From Herbiconiux aconitum (GTDB lineage: Bacteria; Actinomycetota; Actinomycetes; Actinomycetales; Microbacteriaceae): 64,000 nucleotides of DNA. The translations under genes were made by a program, and so were the position numbers. Numbering within the stretch: position 1 is the first letter of the stretch; the number at the start of each line of letters is the position of its first letter. Shown here piece by piece: positions 1 to 7,724 of the stretch. The stretch lies in the NCBI RefSeq assembly GCF_024979235.1, contig NZ_JANLCM010000002.1:620001-684000 (forward strand), in the 5' to 3' direction. Below the pieces are notes generated by a model. It saw only the letters and a list, made by a program, of their open reading frames with translations. It ran no database searches and was not told the origin of the DNA.

Positions 1-356
1 GCCTCGCGAAGGGGGCGCACAGCATCCGTGTCCCACGCCTCCGGGTTCGGGAACGACCATTCCAGCACCTCGCCGCGAGGGGTCGACGGCAGGGTGAGGC
101 CAGGCTTCATCAGCACCACGACGTCGGCCTCCTCGAGGTCGGCGGGCGTCACGGCGCGGGGCACGTTGGCCGAGATGTCGACACCCAGTTCCGCGACTGT
201 CGCGGCAACCGCCGGATTCACCTCATCGGCAGGCGAGAGCCCTGCTGATGTCGCGGTGAACCGGTCGCCGGCCAGGTGGTCGAGCAGCGCGGCCCCGAGC
301 TGGGAACGACCGGCGTTGTGCTGGCAGATGAACAGAACCGTGGGTGTGGTGGTCAT
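1..356 (-). CDS. arsC: Arsenate reductase ArsC (LMW-phosphatase fold), partial at left edge
   Basis: Low-molecular-weight-phosphatase-like arsenate reductase that reduces As(V) to As(III) in the cytoplasm. The first 118 codons are present and the C-terminus lies beyond the left edge. The P-loop C-X5-R is visible as FICQHNAGRS, with Cys11 the nucleophile and Arg17 the oxyanion-binding residue. The start ATG has GGAAAG upstream on the minus strand. It lies 28 nt downstream of the next arsC and is co-transcribed with it and the ArsR-ArsC fusion. In actinobacteria this family normally uses mycothiol/mycoredoxin; that is family knowledge and not visible here. A phosphotyrosine phosphatase role is possible, but the neighbours favour arsenate. 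Confidence 0.85.
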   Translation of the reverse strand, partial: MTTTPTVLFICQHNAGRSQLGAALLDHLAGDRFTATSAGLSPADEVNPAVAATVAELGVDISANVPRAVTPADLEEADVVVLMKPGLTLPSTPRGEVLEWSFPNPEAWDTDAVRPLRE

Positions 357-384
357 GAATCGCTTTCCGTGAAGGGGTGCTCGG

Positions 385-1041
385 TCAGGGGCGTGCGCGG
401 TCGAATCGAGGGGCGACGCTGAGCTCGGCCAGAAGGGCGAGCACGCGGCGTTCGATTTCGTCGCGGATCGGACGGATATCCGTGGCGGCGAGCCCGGCGG
501 GGTCATCGAGTACCCACTCTTCGTACCGTTTGCCGGGGAAGATCGGGCAGGCATCGCCACAGCCCATCGTGATCACGACGTCGGCGGCGCGCACGATCTC
601 ATCCGTCCACGGCTTCGGGTATTCGTTCGAAATATCGATCCCGCGCTCGGTCATCACGGCGATCGCCTCGCCGTTGACCCGGTCGCCAGGTTCTGAGCCG
701 CCTGACCAAGCGACCGCGTCGTCTCCGGCGTAGTGCTCGAAGAACCCGAGCGCCATCTGCGAGCGGCCGGCGTTGTGTACGCAGAGGAACAGCACGGTGG
801 GTTTTCCGCCGAGGTGCTTTCCCTCGACCCGGGCGAGTGCGTTCAGCCGCTGGCGCGCGAATCGCTCGGCCAGCAGAGGCAGGAACGTGGTGATCTTGGC
901 GCGGCCGGCGAATTGATCGTAGGAGGAGGAGAGGAACCGTTCGATCGTCTCCACGCTGAACGTGCCGGCGAAGTCGCGTTCGAGGCGAGTCGCCGCGGTC
1001 TTCAACGCGTACTGCTGGTCGAGAGTGATTTCGGGGTGCAT
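385..1041 (-). CDS. arsC: Arsenate reductase ArsC with N-terminal helical domain
   Basis: Two-part arsenate reductase of 218 aa. Residues 1-75 form an alpha-helical domain often found in front of actinobacterial ArsC proteins. Residues 80-205 are the LMW-phosphatase-like catalytic domain with P-loop Cys87-X5-Arg93 (LCVHNAGRS) and a second cysteine pair in TMGCGDACP that could serve resolution. It probably turns arsenate into arsenite using mycothiol-type thiols, as for the related Corynebacterium enzymes (family knowledge). An AAGGAG site lies 8 nt before the ATG. It sits 30 nt downstream of the ArsR-ArsC fusion in a minus-strand operon of three consecutive C-X5-R reductase domains, a redundancy that may reflect different thiol partners. 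Confidence 0.88.
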   Translation of the reverse strand: MHPEITLDQQYALKTAATRLERDFAGTFSVETIERFLSSSYDQFAGRAKITTFLPLLAERFARQRLNALARVEGKHLGGKPTVLFLCVHNAGRSQMALGFFEHYAGDDAVAWSGGSEPGDRVNGEAIAVMTERGIDISNEYPKPWTDEIVRAADVVITMGCGDACPIFPGKRYEEWVLDDPAGLAATDIRPIRDEIERRVLALLAELSVAPRFDRARP

Positions 1042-1071
1042 GATGGACTCCTTTGTCAGGATGCGGCTTCG

Positions 1072-1746
1072 TCAGGATGCGGCCAGCCGCGGAGCGAGTT
1101 CTGCGATGCGACGGCTCAGCTCGGAGTAGGCGGCGTCGAAGGCGGCAGCGGTGCCGATCCGAACCGGGTCGGGGATCGACCAGTGGAGGTTTCCCGACAT
1201 GCCCAACTCTTCATGGGCGTTGTCGCAGACGGTCACGACGAAGTCGGTGTCGGTCAGAAGGTCGTCGAGGAGGCGCGGCTGCTCACCCGAGAGCGTCAGC
1301 TGGTGGCGTTCGGCGGTGGCGATTGCCCCAGCGTCGATGCGGTCGGCCGGATGCGTGCCCCCGGAGGCCACCGGGATGCTCGACTGCTGGTTCCACAGCG
1401 CAGCCGCGAGCTGAGAGCGGGCCGAGTTGGCCGTGCACACGAACACCACGCGGTCGGCGTGCTCCGCGGCTCCCGGAGTGAGTCCGTCGAGCGCGCTGGC
1501 GGTCAGGCGCACGTAGGAGCGTCGCTTGTCGGCCTCCGAGCGGGAGCGGGACACCATGCCGACGGCTTCGAGCGTGTTCAGGTGGTGGGTGATGAGATTG
1601 GCGGGGATGCCGAGCGCGACCCGGATCTCGGTGGGGGAGAGGTCGCCGAGCGTGAGCAGGTCGACGATGCGGAGCCGGGCCGGCTCGCTGAGCGCGGCGT
1701 GCTTCGCGGCACGCCATTCCGTGGTTCCAGTTATCTCAATGTTCAT
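1072..1746 (-). CDS. ArsR-type repressor fused to ArsC-like reductase domain
   Basis: Fusion protein of 224 aa. Residues about 10-92 are an ArsR/SmtB winged helix (recognition helix region around ANLITHHLNTLE). Residues about 97-224 are an LMW-phosphatase/ArsC domain with P-loop Cys104-X5-Arg110 (FVCTANSARS) and a further Cys174. The winged-helix part contains no cysteine, so the usual ArsR arsenite site is absent. Sensing, if any, would have to use the C-terminal domain (inference). It is the first gene of the minus-strand ars operon, and its start is 48 bp from the divergent aquaporin with a perfect inverted repeat between them. Likely role: repressor of both arms plus arsenate or phosphatase activity. 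Confidence 0.85.
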   Translation of the reverse strand: MNIEITGTTEWRAAKHAALSEPARLRIVDLLTLGDLSPTEIRVALGIPANLITHHLNTLEAVGMVSRSRSEADKRRSYVRLTASALDGLTPGAAEHADRVVFVCTANSARSQLAAALWNQQSSIPVASGGTHPADRIDAGAIATAERHQLTLSGEQPRLLDDLLTDTDFVVTVCDNAHEELGMSGNLHWSIPDPVRIGTAAAFDAAYSELSRRIAELAPRLAAS

Positions 1747-1753
1747 TGTTTCA

Positions 1754-1786
1754 ATCTTGACTGAACTAGTTGGTCTGAGTCAAGAT
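1754..1786. promoter_or_regulatory. ArsR-type operator between divergent ars arms
   Basis: Perfect inverted repeat ATCTTGACT (1754-1762) and AGTCAAGAT (1778-1786) with a 15-nt centre, in the 48-bp gap between the ArsR-ArsC fusion and the aquaporin gene. It sits within a few bases of both start codons, so one bound dimer would block both transcription units. Binding by the fused ArsR domain is inferred from position. Confidence 0.8.
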
Positions 1787-1794
1787 GAGCCGAC

Positions 1795-2562
1795 ATGAAA
1801 AGCGAGCAACGTCATCCTCCAGTTCCTTCCCGGCCGCACCTGGTGCGCCGGGTGGCTGCCGAATTCGTCGGCACCGGACTGCTCGTGACGGTGGTCGTCG
1901 GTTCCGGCATCGCCGCGCAGCAGCTCTCGCCCGGCGACGTCGGGTTGCAACTGCTGGAGAACAGCCTCGCGACCGCGCTCGGACTCACCGTGCTGATCCT
2001 GATGCTCGGACAGGTATCCGGGGCGCACTTCAATCCGGTCGTCTCGATCGCGGACTGGCTGATCGCACGGCGCGGTGAGGGCGGGTTGCCTCCTAGAGAC
2101 CTCTTTGCCTATCTGCTGGCTCAGATCGGGGGAGGAGTCGCGGGCACGGTTCTGGCCGGCGTCATGTTCGACATCGCCCCGGCGCTCTCGACCACCGAGC
2201 GTGCCACCGGCGGGCACCTGGTCGGGGAGGTCGTCGCCACTGCGGGCCTGGTGCTGCTGATCTTCGCACTCGCCCGCAGCGGCCGGAGCGCGGTCACCGC
2301 GGCTACGGTGGGCGCGTACATCGGGGCGGCGTACTGGTTCACCAGCTCGACGTCGTTCGCGAACCCGGCCGTGACGATCGCCCGCATGGTCACCGACACC
2401 TTCGCCGGCATCGCTCCGGCATCCGTGCCGCCGTTCATCCTGATGCAACTGATCGGCGGTGCACTCGGCCTCGCCCTGCTGCTCGTGTTCTACCCCACCG
2501 CATCGAACGGCGCCGGCGACGTCATCGTGCCGCCCGCGACACCCACCGAAGCCACCGTCTGA
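1795..2562 (+). CDS. Aquaglyceroporin-family channel (arsenite efflux)
   Basis: MIP-family integral membrane channel of 255 aa with about six hydrophobic helices. Two NPA-type half-helices are visible: GAHFNPVVS near residue 82, where the first box is NPV, and FANPAVTIAR near residue 190. Aquaglyceroporins next to arsC act as downhill exits for arsenite, and aquaporin-ArsC fusions are known in other actinobacteria (established). Here the ArsC domain is instead fused to ArsR on the opposite strand. The start ATG follows only GATGAG. The operator lies immediately upstream. The next gene begins 13 nt after the stop. No ArsB or Acr3 pump is seen within the window. Confidence 0.85.
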   Translation: MKSEQRHPPVPSRPHLVRRVAAEFVGTGLLVTVVVGSGIAAQQLSPGDVGLQLLENSLATALGLTVLILMLGQVSGAHFNPVVSIADWLIARRGEGGLPPRDLFAYLLAQIGGGVAGTVLAGVMFDIAPALSTTERATGGHLVGEVVATAGLVLLIFALARSGRSAVTAATVGAYIGAAYWFTSSTSFANPAVTIARMVTDTFAGIAPASVPPFILMQLIGGALGLALLLVFYPTASNGAGDVIVPPATPTEATV

Positions 2563-2575
2563 AAGGCACACCCCC

Positions 2576-3967
2576 ATGCATCTTGTAGCGATCGGCGGAA
2601 GCGACGCCGGAATCTCGACCGCATTCCGCGCCCGCGAACTCGACCCCTCCGTCGACGTGACCGTCGTCGTCGCGGACGCCTACCCGAACTTCTCCATCTG
2701 CGGCATTCCGTACTACTTCTCCCGCGAAGTGAACCCGTGGCAGTCGCTCGCGCACCGCACGCACGCCGACCTCGAGGCGACCGGGATGCAGCTCCGGCTC
2801 GACACGCTCGCCACTGGAATCGACGTCGCCGACCGACGACTCACGGTGCAGGACGCCGACGGGCACGAGTCGACGATCGCCTACGACGAGCTGATGGTCG
2901 GCACCGGGGCCTCCCCGTCGACGGCCGGCATCGCGGGTATCGGCGCACCCGATGGGCTCGGCCCGGCCCAGGGCGTGCACCTGCTGCACTCGATGGGCGA
3001 CACCTTCGCACTCGAGCGCTACCTCGACGAGCACCAACCCGAATCCGCGATCATCGTCGGGGCCGGCTATGTGGGCCTCGAGATGGCCGAAGCCCTCACG
3101 GTGCGCGGCCTCCGGGTGACCCAGTTGCAGCGCGGCCCCGAGGTGCTCTCCACCCTCGACCCCGAACTCGGCACTCTCGTGCACGGCGAACTCACCCGGC
3201 ATGGCGTCGACGTCGTGACCGGAGCCCGAGTCGAATCGGTCGCCCGAGACGGCGGCCGACTCGCGGTAACCGGGTTACAGGATGGTGCGGGCTTCACCCG
3301 CACCGCCGACCTCGTGCTCGTCGTCGTCGGCGTGCGCCCCAACACCAGCCTCCTCGCTGCGGCCGGAGCGGTCACCGGCGCCGGGGGAGCGGTCGTTGTC
3401 GACGAACGGATGCGCACCGGCCTGCCCCACGTCTGGGCGGCGGGTGACGGCGTGGTCACCCACCACCGCCTCCTCGGCGTCACCTACCTCCCGCTCGGCA
3501 CGACCGCGCACAAGCAGGGGCGGGTCGCCGGCGAGAACGCGATCGGCGGAGATGCCCGTTTCGCCGGCAGCCTCGGCACCCAGGTCGTGAAGGTCTTCGA
3601 CCTGGTGGCGGCGCGCACGGGTCTTCGCGACCACGAAGCATCATCCGCCGGTTACACGCCCCTCAGCGGCACCGCGATCGCCGACGACCACAAGGCCTAC
3701 TACCCGGGCGCGAAACCGCTGAGCATCCGCATCACGGGCGACACCGACTCCGGACTCCTGCTCGGTGCGCAACTCGTCGGCGCCCGCGGTGCGGAGATCG
3801 CGAAGCGCGTCGACACGTATGCCACCGCGCTCCATCACAGCATGACCGTCGACGCGATGAGCGACCTCGACCTCTCTTACACCCCGCCGCTCGGCTCCCC
3901 GTGGGACGCCGTGCAGGTGGCCACCCAGGCTTGGACCCGCCACCGCCACCTGACCCCCACGCCCTGA
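2576..3967 (+). CDS. CoA-disulfide-reductase-like FAD/NAD(P)H oxidoreductase
   Basis: Pyridine nucleotide-disulfide oxidoreductase of 463 aa in the single-cysteine group (CoA disulfide reductase, NADH oxidase). The FAD-binding N-terminus reads IGGSDAGIS. The redox cysteine is Cys42 in FSICGIPYY, matching the CoA-disulfide reductase active-site motif. A second dinucleotide fold GAGYVGLEMAEAL lies near residue 163 and the second FAD contact VWAAGDG near 287. The start at 2576 has GAAAGG 9 nt upstream. It is coupled to the arsenite channel gene, so a role in regenerating low-molecular-weight thiols consumed in arsenate reduction is plausible but inferred. NADH oxidase or polysulfide reductase are alternatives. 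Confidence 0.8.
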   Translation: MHLVAIGGSDAGISTAFRARELDPSVDVTVVVADAYPNFSICGIPYYFSREVNPWQSLAHRTHADLEATGMQLRLDTLATGIDVADRRLTVQDADGHESTIAYDELMVGTGASPSTAGIAGIGAPDGLGPAQGVHLLHSMGDTFALERYLDEHQPESAIIVGAGYVGLEMAEALTVRGLRVTQLQRGPEVLSTLDPELGTLVHGELTRHGVDVVTGARVESVARDGGRLAVTGLQDGAGFTRTADLVLVVVGVRPNTSLLAAAGAVTGAGGAVVVDERMRTGLPHVWAAGDGVVTHHRLLGVTYLPLGTTAHKQGRVAGENAIGGDARFAGSLGTQVVKVFDLVAARTGLRDHEASSAGYTPLSGTAIADDHKAYYPGAKPLSIRITGDTDSGLLLGAQLVGARGAEIAKRVDTYATALHHSMTVDAMSDLDLSYTPPLGSPWDAVQVATQAWTRHRHLTPTP

Positions 3968-3989
3968 CCACCCCACCGCACCGCCACCG

Positions 3990-6119
3990 TCACCCGTCGA
4001 CGGAAGCCCGCCCCAGCACATCGAGCATCCACGCGTACTCCTCCGCGATCTCCTTCCACCGCTCGTACCGACCGCTCACCCCGCCGTGTCCGGCCGACAT
4101 CTCCGTGCGCAGCAGCACCGGAGCCCCGACCGCCCGCAGGCGTGCCGTCCACTTCGCCGGCTCCACGTAGAGCACCCGGGTGTCGTTGAGGCTCGTGACC
4201 GCGAGAATGCGCGGATAGGCCTGCTCGGTGACGTTCTCATACGGCGAGTAGGACTTCATGTAGGCGTAGACCTCCGGGTCGTGCAGCGGGTCGCCCCACT
4301 CGTCCCACTCGATGACCGTCAGCGGGAGTGACGGATCGAGGATGGAGGTCAGGGCGTCGACGAACGGCACCTGGGCCAGGATGCCCGCGAACAACTGCGG
4401 CGCCAGGTTCGCGACGGCGCCCATCAGGAGACCACCGGCGCTCCCGCCCTGCGCCACCAGGCGGTCGGGAGCGGTCACACCCACGTCGATGAGGCGCTCG
4501 GCCGAGGCGACGAAGTCGGTGAAGGTGTTCTTCTTCGCGAGGGTCTTGCCGTTCTCGTACCAGTGCCGGCCGAGCTCCCCGCCACCGCGCACGTGCGCGA
4601 TGGCGAACACCACGCCACGATCGAGCAGCGACAGCCGTGCCACCGAGAAGCCCGGGTCGATCGAGGCCTCGTAGGAGCCGTAACCGTAGAGCACGAGGGG
4701 CGCGGGGGAGCCGGCATCCAGCACGCCCTCGCGCGCGACGATCGACAGCGGAACCTGTGTGCCATCGGGCGCCGTGGCCCATTCGCGCCGTTGCACGTAG
4801 TGGGCGGGGTCGTAGCCGCCGAGCACCGGATGCTGCTTCAGCAGCGTCGAGACGCCGGTCGTGACGTCGTAGTCGAACACCGAGGAGGGCGTGACGAACG
4901 AGGTGAAGCCGTAGCGCACCGTCGGCTGCAACCACTCGGGGTTCCCGGCGGTGCCGACCGAGAACAGCGGCTCGTCGAAGGCGATCTCGACCAACGCCGA
5001 ACCGTCGATCTCCGCGGCTCCGGCCTGCAGGGGCAGAACGCCGATGCGGGTGAGTCCCTCGCGCCGGTAGTCGACCGTGAGGTGCGCAGCGAAGGCCTCC
5101 ACGTCTTCCAGACGCGCGGCGGGGTCGTGCGCGAAGATGGTGTGCCAGCCGGCGCGGTCGAGCGGATGCGCGGGGTCGACGTCGATCAGCTCGAAGTTCT
5201 CGGCGCCGTCGTTGTGCAGGATGAGCAGACGGTCGCGCCCGTTCACGACGGCGTGCTCGACCGAGTACTCCACGCCTTCGCGGCGCGGCCAGACCACCTC
5301 GAACGCGGCATCCGGATCGGTGGTGTCGAGCAGCAGCACCTCGCTGGTGATCTTCGAGCCGATCGCGATCTCGAGGTATTTCTTGCTGCGGGTGAGGCCC
5401 ACACCCACCCAGTAGCGCTCGTCGGGCTCGGTGAAGACCTTCTCGTCGTCGGTTGCGGCAGTGCCCACCCGGTGTCGCCAGATGGTGTCGGGGCGCCAGG
5501 CGTCGTCGACCGTCGGGTAGTAGACGCTGCCCCCCTCTCCCGAGAAGACGGCGCCCGGGAAGGTGTCGGCGATGACGTCGGGGAGGTCCTCCCCGGTGCG
5601 GAGATCGCGGATGCGCAGGGTGTAGCGCTCGTCGCCGACGACGTCGACGGCGTAGGCGAGCAGATCGCCGTCGGGGCTGACGTCGAAGGAGCCGAGCGAG
5701 AAGAAGTCGTGGCCTTCAGCCTCCACGTTGTCGTCGAGCACGATCTGCTCACCCGCGATGGTGGCGCCTGGTTCGACGGCCGGCGGAGTCCAGTCGTCGT
5801 CGCCGGCGATCGGGGCGCGGCAGTGCACGCCGTACTGCGAGCCCTCCGAGGTGCGGGTGTAATACCAGTACCGGCCGTCACGCACCGGCACGGAGAGGTC
5901 GGTCTCGAGCGTGCGCGACTTGATCTCGTCGAAGATCCGCTGCCGCAGGCCTGCGAGATGCTCGGTGGCGGCGTCGGTGTAAGCGTTCTCGGCCTCGAGA
6001 TACGCGATCGTCTCGGGGTTCTCCTTCTCGCGCAGCCATTCGTAGTCGTCGACGACCACGTCGCCGTGGTGCGTGCGTTCGAGCGGGATCGTGCGGGCCA
6101 CGGGAGGGAGAGCATCCAT
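3990..6119 (-). CDS. ptrB: Oligopeptidase B-type S9 serine peptidase
   Basis: Cytoplasmic prolyl-oligopeptidase-family enzyme of 709 aa, cleaving short peptides, probably after basic residues. The N-terminal 400 residues form the seven-bladed propeller domain with the HGDVVVDDYEWLRE opening typical of S9A. The C-terminal alpha/beta-hydrolase domain carries Ser560 (QGGSAGG), Asp646 (SLNDTRV) and His678 (AGHGGVSG). Length and motifs fit full-length PtrB. The ATG is preceded on the minus strand by TACGCT, 6 nt away, suggesting a leaderless message. It is convergent with the ars flavoenzyme gene (22-bp gap) and divergent from the phosphate transporter. Confidence 0.93.
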   Translation of the reverse strand: MDALPPVARTIPLERTHHGDVVVDDYEWLREKENPETIAYLEAENAYTDAATEHLAGLRQRIFDEIKSRTLETDLSVPVRDGRYWYYTRTSEGSQYGVHCRAPIAGDDDWTPPAVEPGATIAGEQIVLDDNVEAEGHDFFSLGSFDVSPDGDLLAYAVDVVGDERYTLRIRDLRTGEDLPDVIADTFPGAVFSGEGGSVYYPTVDDAWRPDTIWRHRVGTAATDDEKVFTEPDERYWVGVGLTRSKKYLEIAIGSKITSEVLLLDTTDPDAAFEVVWPRREGVEYSVEHAVVNGRDRLLILHNDGAENFELIDVDPAHPLDRAGWHTIFAHDPAARLEDVEAFAAHLTVDYRREGLTRIGVLPLQAGAAEIDGSALVEIAFDEPLFSVGTAGNPEWLQPTVRYGFTSFVTPSSVFDYDVTTGVSTLLKQHPVLGGYDPAHYVQRREWATAPDGTQVPLSIVAREGVLDAGSPAPLVLYGYGSYEASIDPGFSVARLSLLDRGVVFAIAHVRGGGELGRHWYENGKTLAKKNTFTDFVASAERLIDVGVTAPDRLVAQGGSAGGLLMGAVANLAPQLFAGILAQVPFVDALTSILDPSLPLTVIEWDEWGDPLHDPEVYAYMKSYSPYENVTEQAYPRILAVTSLNDTRVLYVEPAKWTARLRAVGAPVLLRTEMSAGHGGVSGRYERWKEIAEEYAWMLDVLGRASVDG

Positions 6120-6125
6120 TCCCTA

Positions 6126-6131
6126 AGCGTA
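6126..6131 (-). promoter_or_regulatory. Leaderless-type -10 box of ptrB
   Basis: TACGCT on the minus strand, then 6 nt, then the ATG at 6119. No Shine-Dalgarno sequence lies between, as expected when transcription starts at the A of the start codon. Confidence 0.5.
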
Positions 6132-6160
6132 GAGCGAACCGTCCGCAGAGCGATCCCGAG

Positions 6161-6189
6161 TTGACCTCGGCGAGGGCGGATGCGATTAT
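6161..6189 (+). promoter_or_regulatory. Sigma-70-type promoter of the PiT operon
   Basis: TTGACC (6161-6166), a 17-nt spacer and GATTAT (6184-6189). Transcription would start near 6196, giving a leader of about 85 nt before the GTG at 6283, which has GGAGAGG at 6271-6277. Confidence 0.6.
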
Positions 6190-6282
6190 CGTGACGGTTC
6201 CTGTTCGGGCCACCCGACGCGCATGAACTTCCGATGAATTCCGAGCTGCGCGCCGCACGCGATCGATGCTGGAGAGGCACGG

Positions 6283-7467
6283 GTGGATCTGACCGTCATC
6301 GTCGTGCTGGTGATCGCTCTGGCGTTGTTCTTCGACTTCACCAACGGCTTCCACGACACGGCGAACGCCATGGCGACGCCCATCGCCACCGGAGCGCTGA
6401 AGCCCAAGGTGGCGGTCGCCCTCGCGGCGAGCTTGAACCTGGTGGGCGCCTTCCTCAGCACCGAAGTGGCCAAGACCATCTCGAACGGGCTGATCAAAGA
6501 GGGCGACGGCGGCGTGCTGATCACCCCGGAGATGATCTTCGCCGGCCTGATCGGCGCCATCGTCTGGAACCTCGTCACCTGGCTGTTCGGTCTGCCCTCG
6601 AGCTCGTCGCACGCGCTCTTCGGGGGCCTGATCGGCGCTGCCATCGTGGGTGCGGGCTTCGGCGTGGTCGACTACACCACTCTGGTGAGCAAAGTCATCC
6701 TGCCCGCCCTGATCGCGCCGGTGGTGGCCGGACTCGTCGCCTTCACGGCCACCCGTCTCGCCTACGCCATCACGCGGATGCCCGCATCCAGTGCCCAATC
6801 GGGCGTGCGCGGCCGGTTCCGCTACGGCCAGATCTTCTCCTCGTCGCTCGTCGCTCTCGCGCACGGCACGAACGACGCCCAGAAGACCATGGGCGTCATC
6901 ACCCTGATGCTGATCGCCGCGGGCCTGCAGGAGTCGGGCACGGGTCCGCAGGCCTGGGTCATCGTCACCTGCGCCGTCGCGATCGCGCTCGGCACCTACA
7001 TGGGCGGCTGGCGCATCATCCGCACCCTGGGCGCCGGCCTCACCGATGTGAAGCCCGCGCAGGGCTTCGCCGCCGAGACGAGCACCGCGGCCACCATCCT
7101 GGCGTCCACCCATCTCGGATTCGCCCTCTCCACCACCCAGGTGGCCTCGGGCTCGGTGATCGGCTCGGGACTCGGCCGCCGCGGCTCCTCCGTGCGTTGG
7201 CGCACCGCGGGGCGCATCGGTCTCGGCTGGGCGATGACGCTTCCGGCCTCGGCCATCGTGGGGGCGCTGGCCGCGTTCGTGGCCACTATGGGCCCGGCAG
7301 GCATCATCATCGATCTCGTGGTCGGCCTGGCCGTGATCATCACGATCTTCCTGCTCTCCCGCCGCAACCGGGTCGACTCGAACAACGCCATCAGCGAAGT
7401 CGATGCGGCCACCATCGCCGTGCGGAGCCCGAAGGCCACCCGCCGCAAGAGGAGGGTGACCGGATGA
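6283..7467 (+). CDS. PiT-family inorganic phosphate transporter
   Basis: Low-affinity, proton-coupled inorganic phosphate permease of 394 aa in the cytoplasmic membrane. The two PiT half-repeats are visible: DFTNGFHDTANAMA near residue 14 and AHGTNDAQKTMGVI near residue 195. About ten hydrophobic segments lie between. The start is GTG with GGAGAGG 5 nt upstream. The stop overlaps the next start as ATGA, so the two are translationally coupled. PiT carriers also admit arsenate (established), which makes proximity to the ars operon notable, although a separate promoter at 6161-6189 drives it. Confidence 0.92.
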   Translation: MDLTVIVVLVIALALFFDFTNGFHDTANAMATPIATGALKPKVAVALAASLNLVGAFLSTEVAKTISNGLIKEGDGGVLITPEMIFAGLIGAIVWNLVTWLFGLPSSSSHALFGGLIGAAIVGAGFGVVDYTTLVSKVILPALIAPVVAGLVAFTATRLAYAITRMPASSAQSGVRGRFRYGQIFSSSLVALAHGTNDAQKTMGVITLMLIAAGLQESGTGPQAWVIVTCAVAIALGTYMGGWRIIRTLGAGLTDVKPAQGFAAETSTAATILASTHLGFALSTTQVASGSVIGSGLGRRGSSVRWRTAGRIGLGWAMTLPASAIVGALAAFVATMGPAGIIIDLVVGLAVIITIFLLSRRNRVDSNNAISEVDAATIAVRSPKATRRKRRVTG

Positions 7468-7700
7468 TCGAGTGGGGTTCGTTCCTGGCCGTCGCCGTCG
7501 CGTCGCTGGTCTCCACCGCCGTGGTGGTGAGCCTGTATTCCTTCGGCCTGCGATTTCGCGGGCTCACGCATCCGGATGCCCGCACGGGCGAACAGGTGCG
7601 GCCCGCCTACGCGACGGTGCTGTCGTATCTCTGCTTCGCCTTGAGCGCCTGCGCGGTGCTCTACGGCATCTATCTGATCGTGCCGTTCTTCCACGGGTAG
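7464..7700 (+). CDS. Small membrane protein coupled to PiT
   Basis: 78-aa protein with two hydrophobic segments (about residues 5-27 and 50-72) separated by a charged loop containing HPDARTGEQVRPAY. It begins inside the PiT stop codon (ATGA overlap), indicating stoichiometric co-expression. I do not recognise a named family. A role as accessory subunit or stabiliser of the phosphate transporter is inferred only from coupling. Confidence 0.75.
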   Translation: MIEWGSFLAVAVASLVSTAVVVSLYSFGLRFRGLTHPDARTGEQVRPAYATVLSYLCFALSACAVLYGIYLIVPFFHG

Positions 7701-7712
7701 GCCGCCCGCTCG

Positions 7713-7718
7713 TACGAT
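7713..7718 (+). promoter_or_regulatory. Leaderless-type -10 box of aldehyde dehydrogenase
   Basis: TACGAT followed by 6 nt and the ATG at 7725; no ribosome binding site between. Confidence 0.5.
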
Positions 7719-7724
7719 GGGCAC

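Noticed and set aside
4563..6164. A 533-codon open frame on the plus strand
   Set aside because: Antisense to ptrB; composition rich in Val/Gly/Arg/Asp without any domain.
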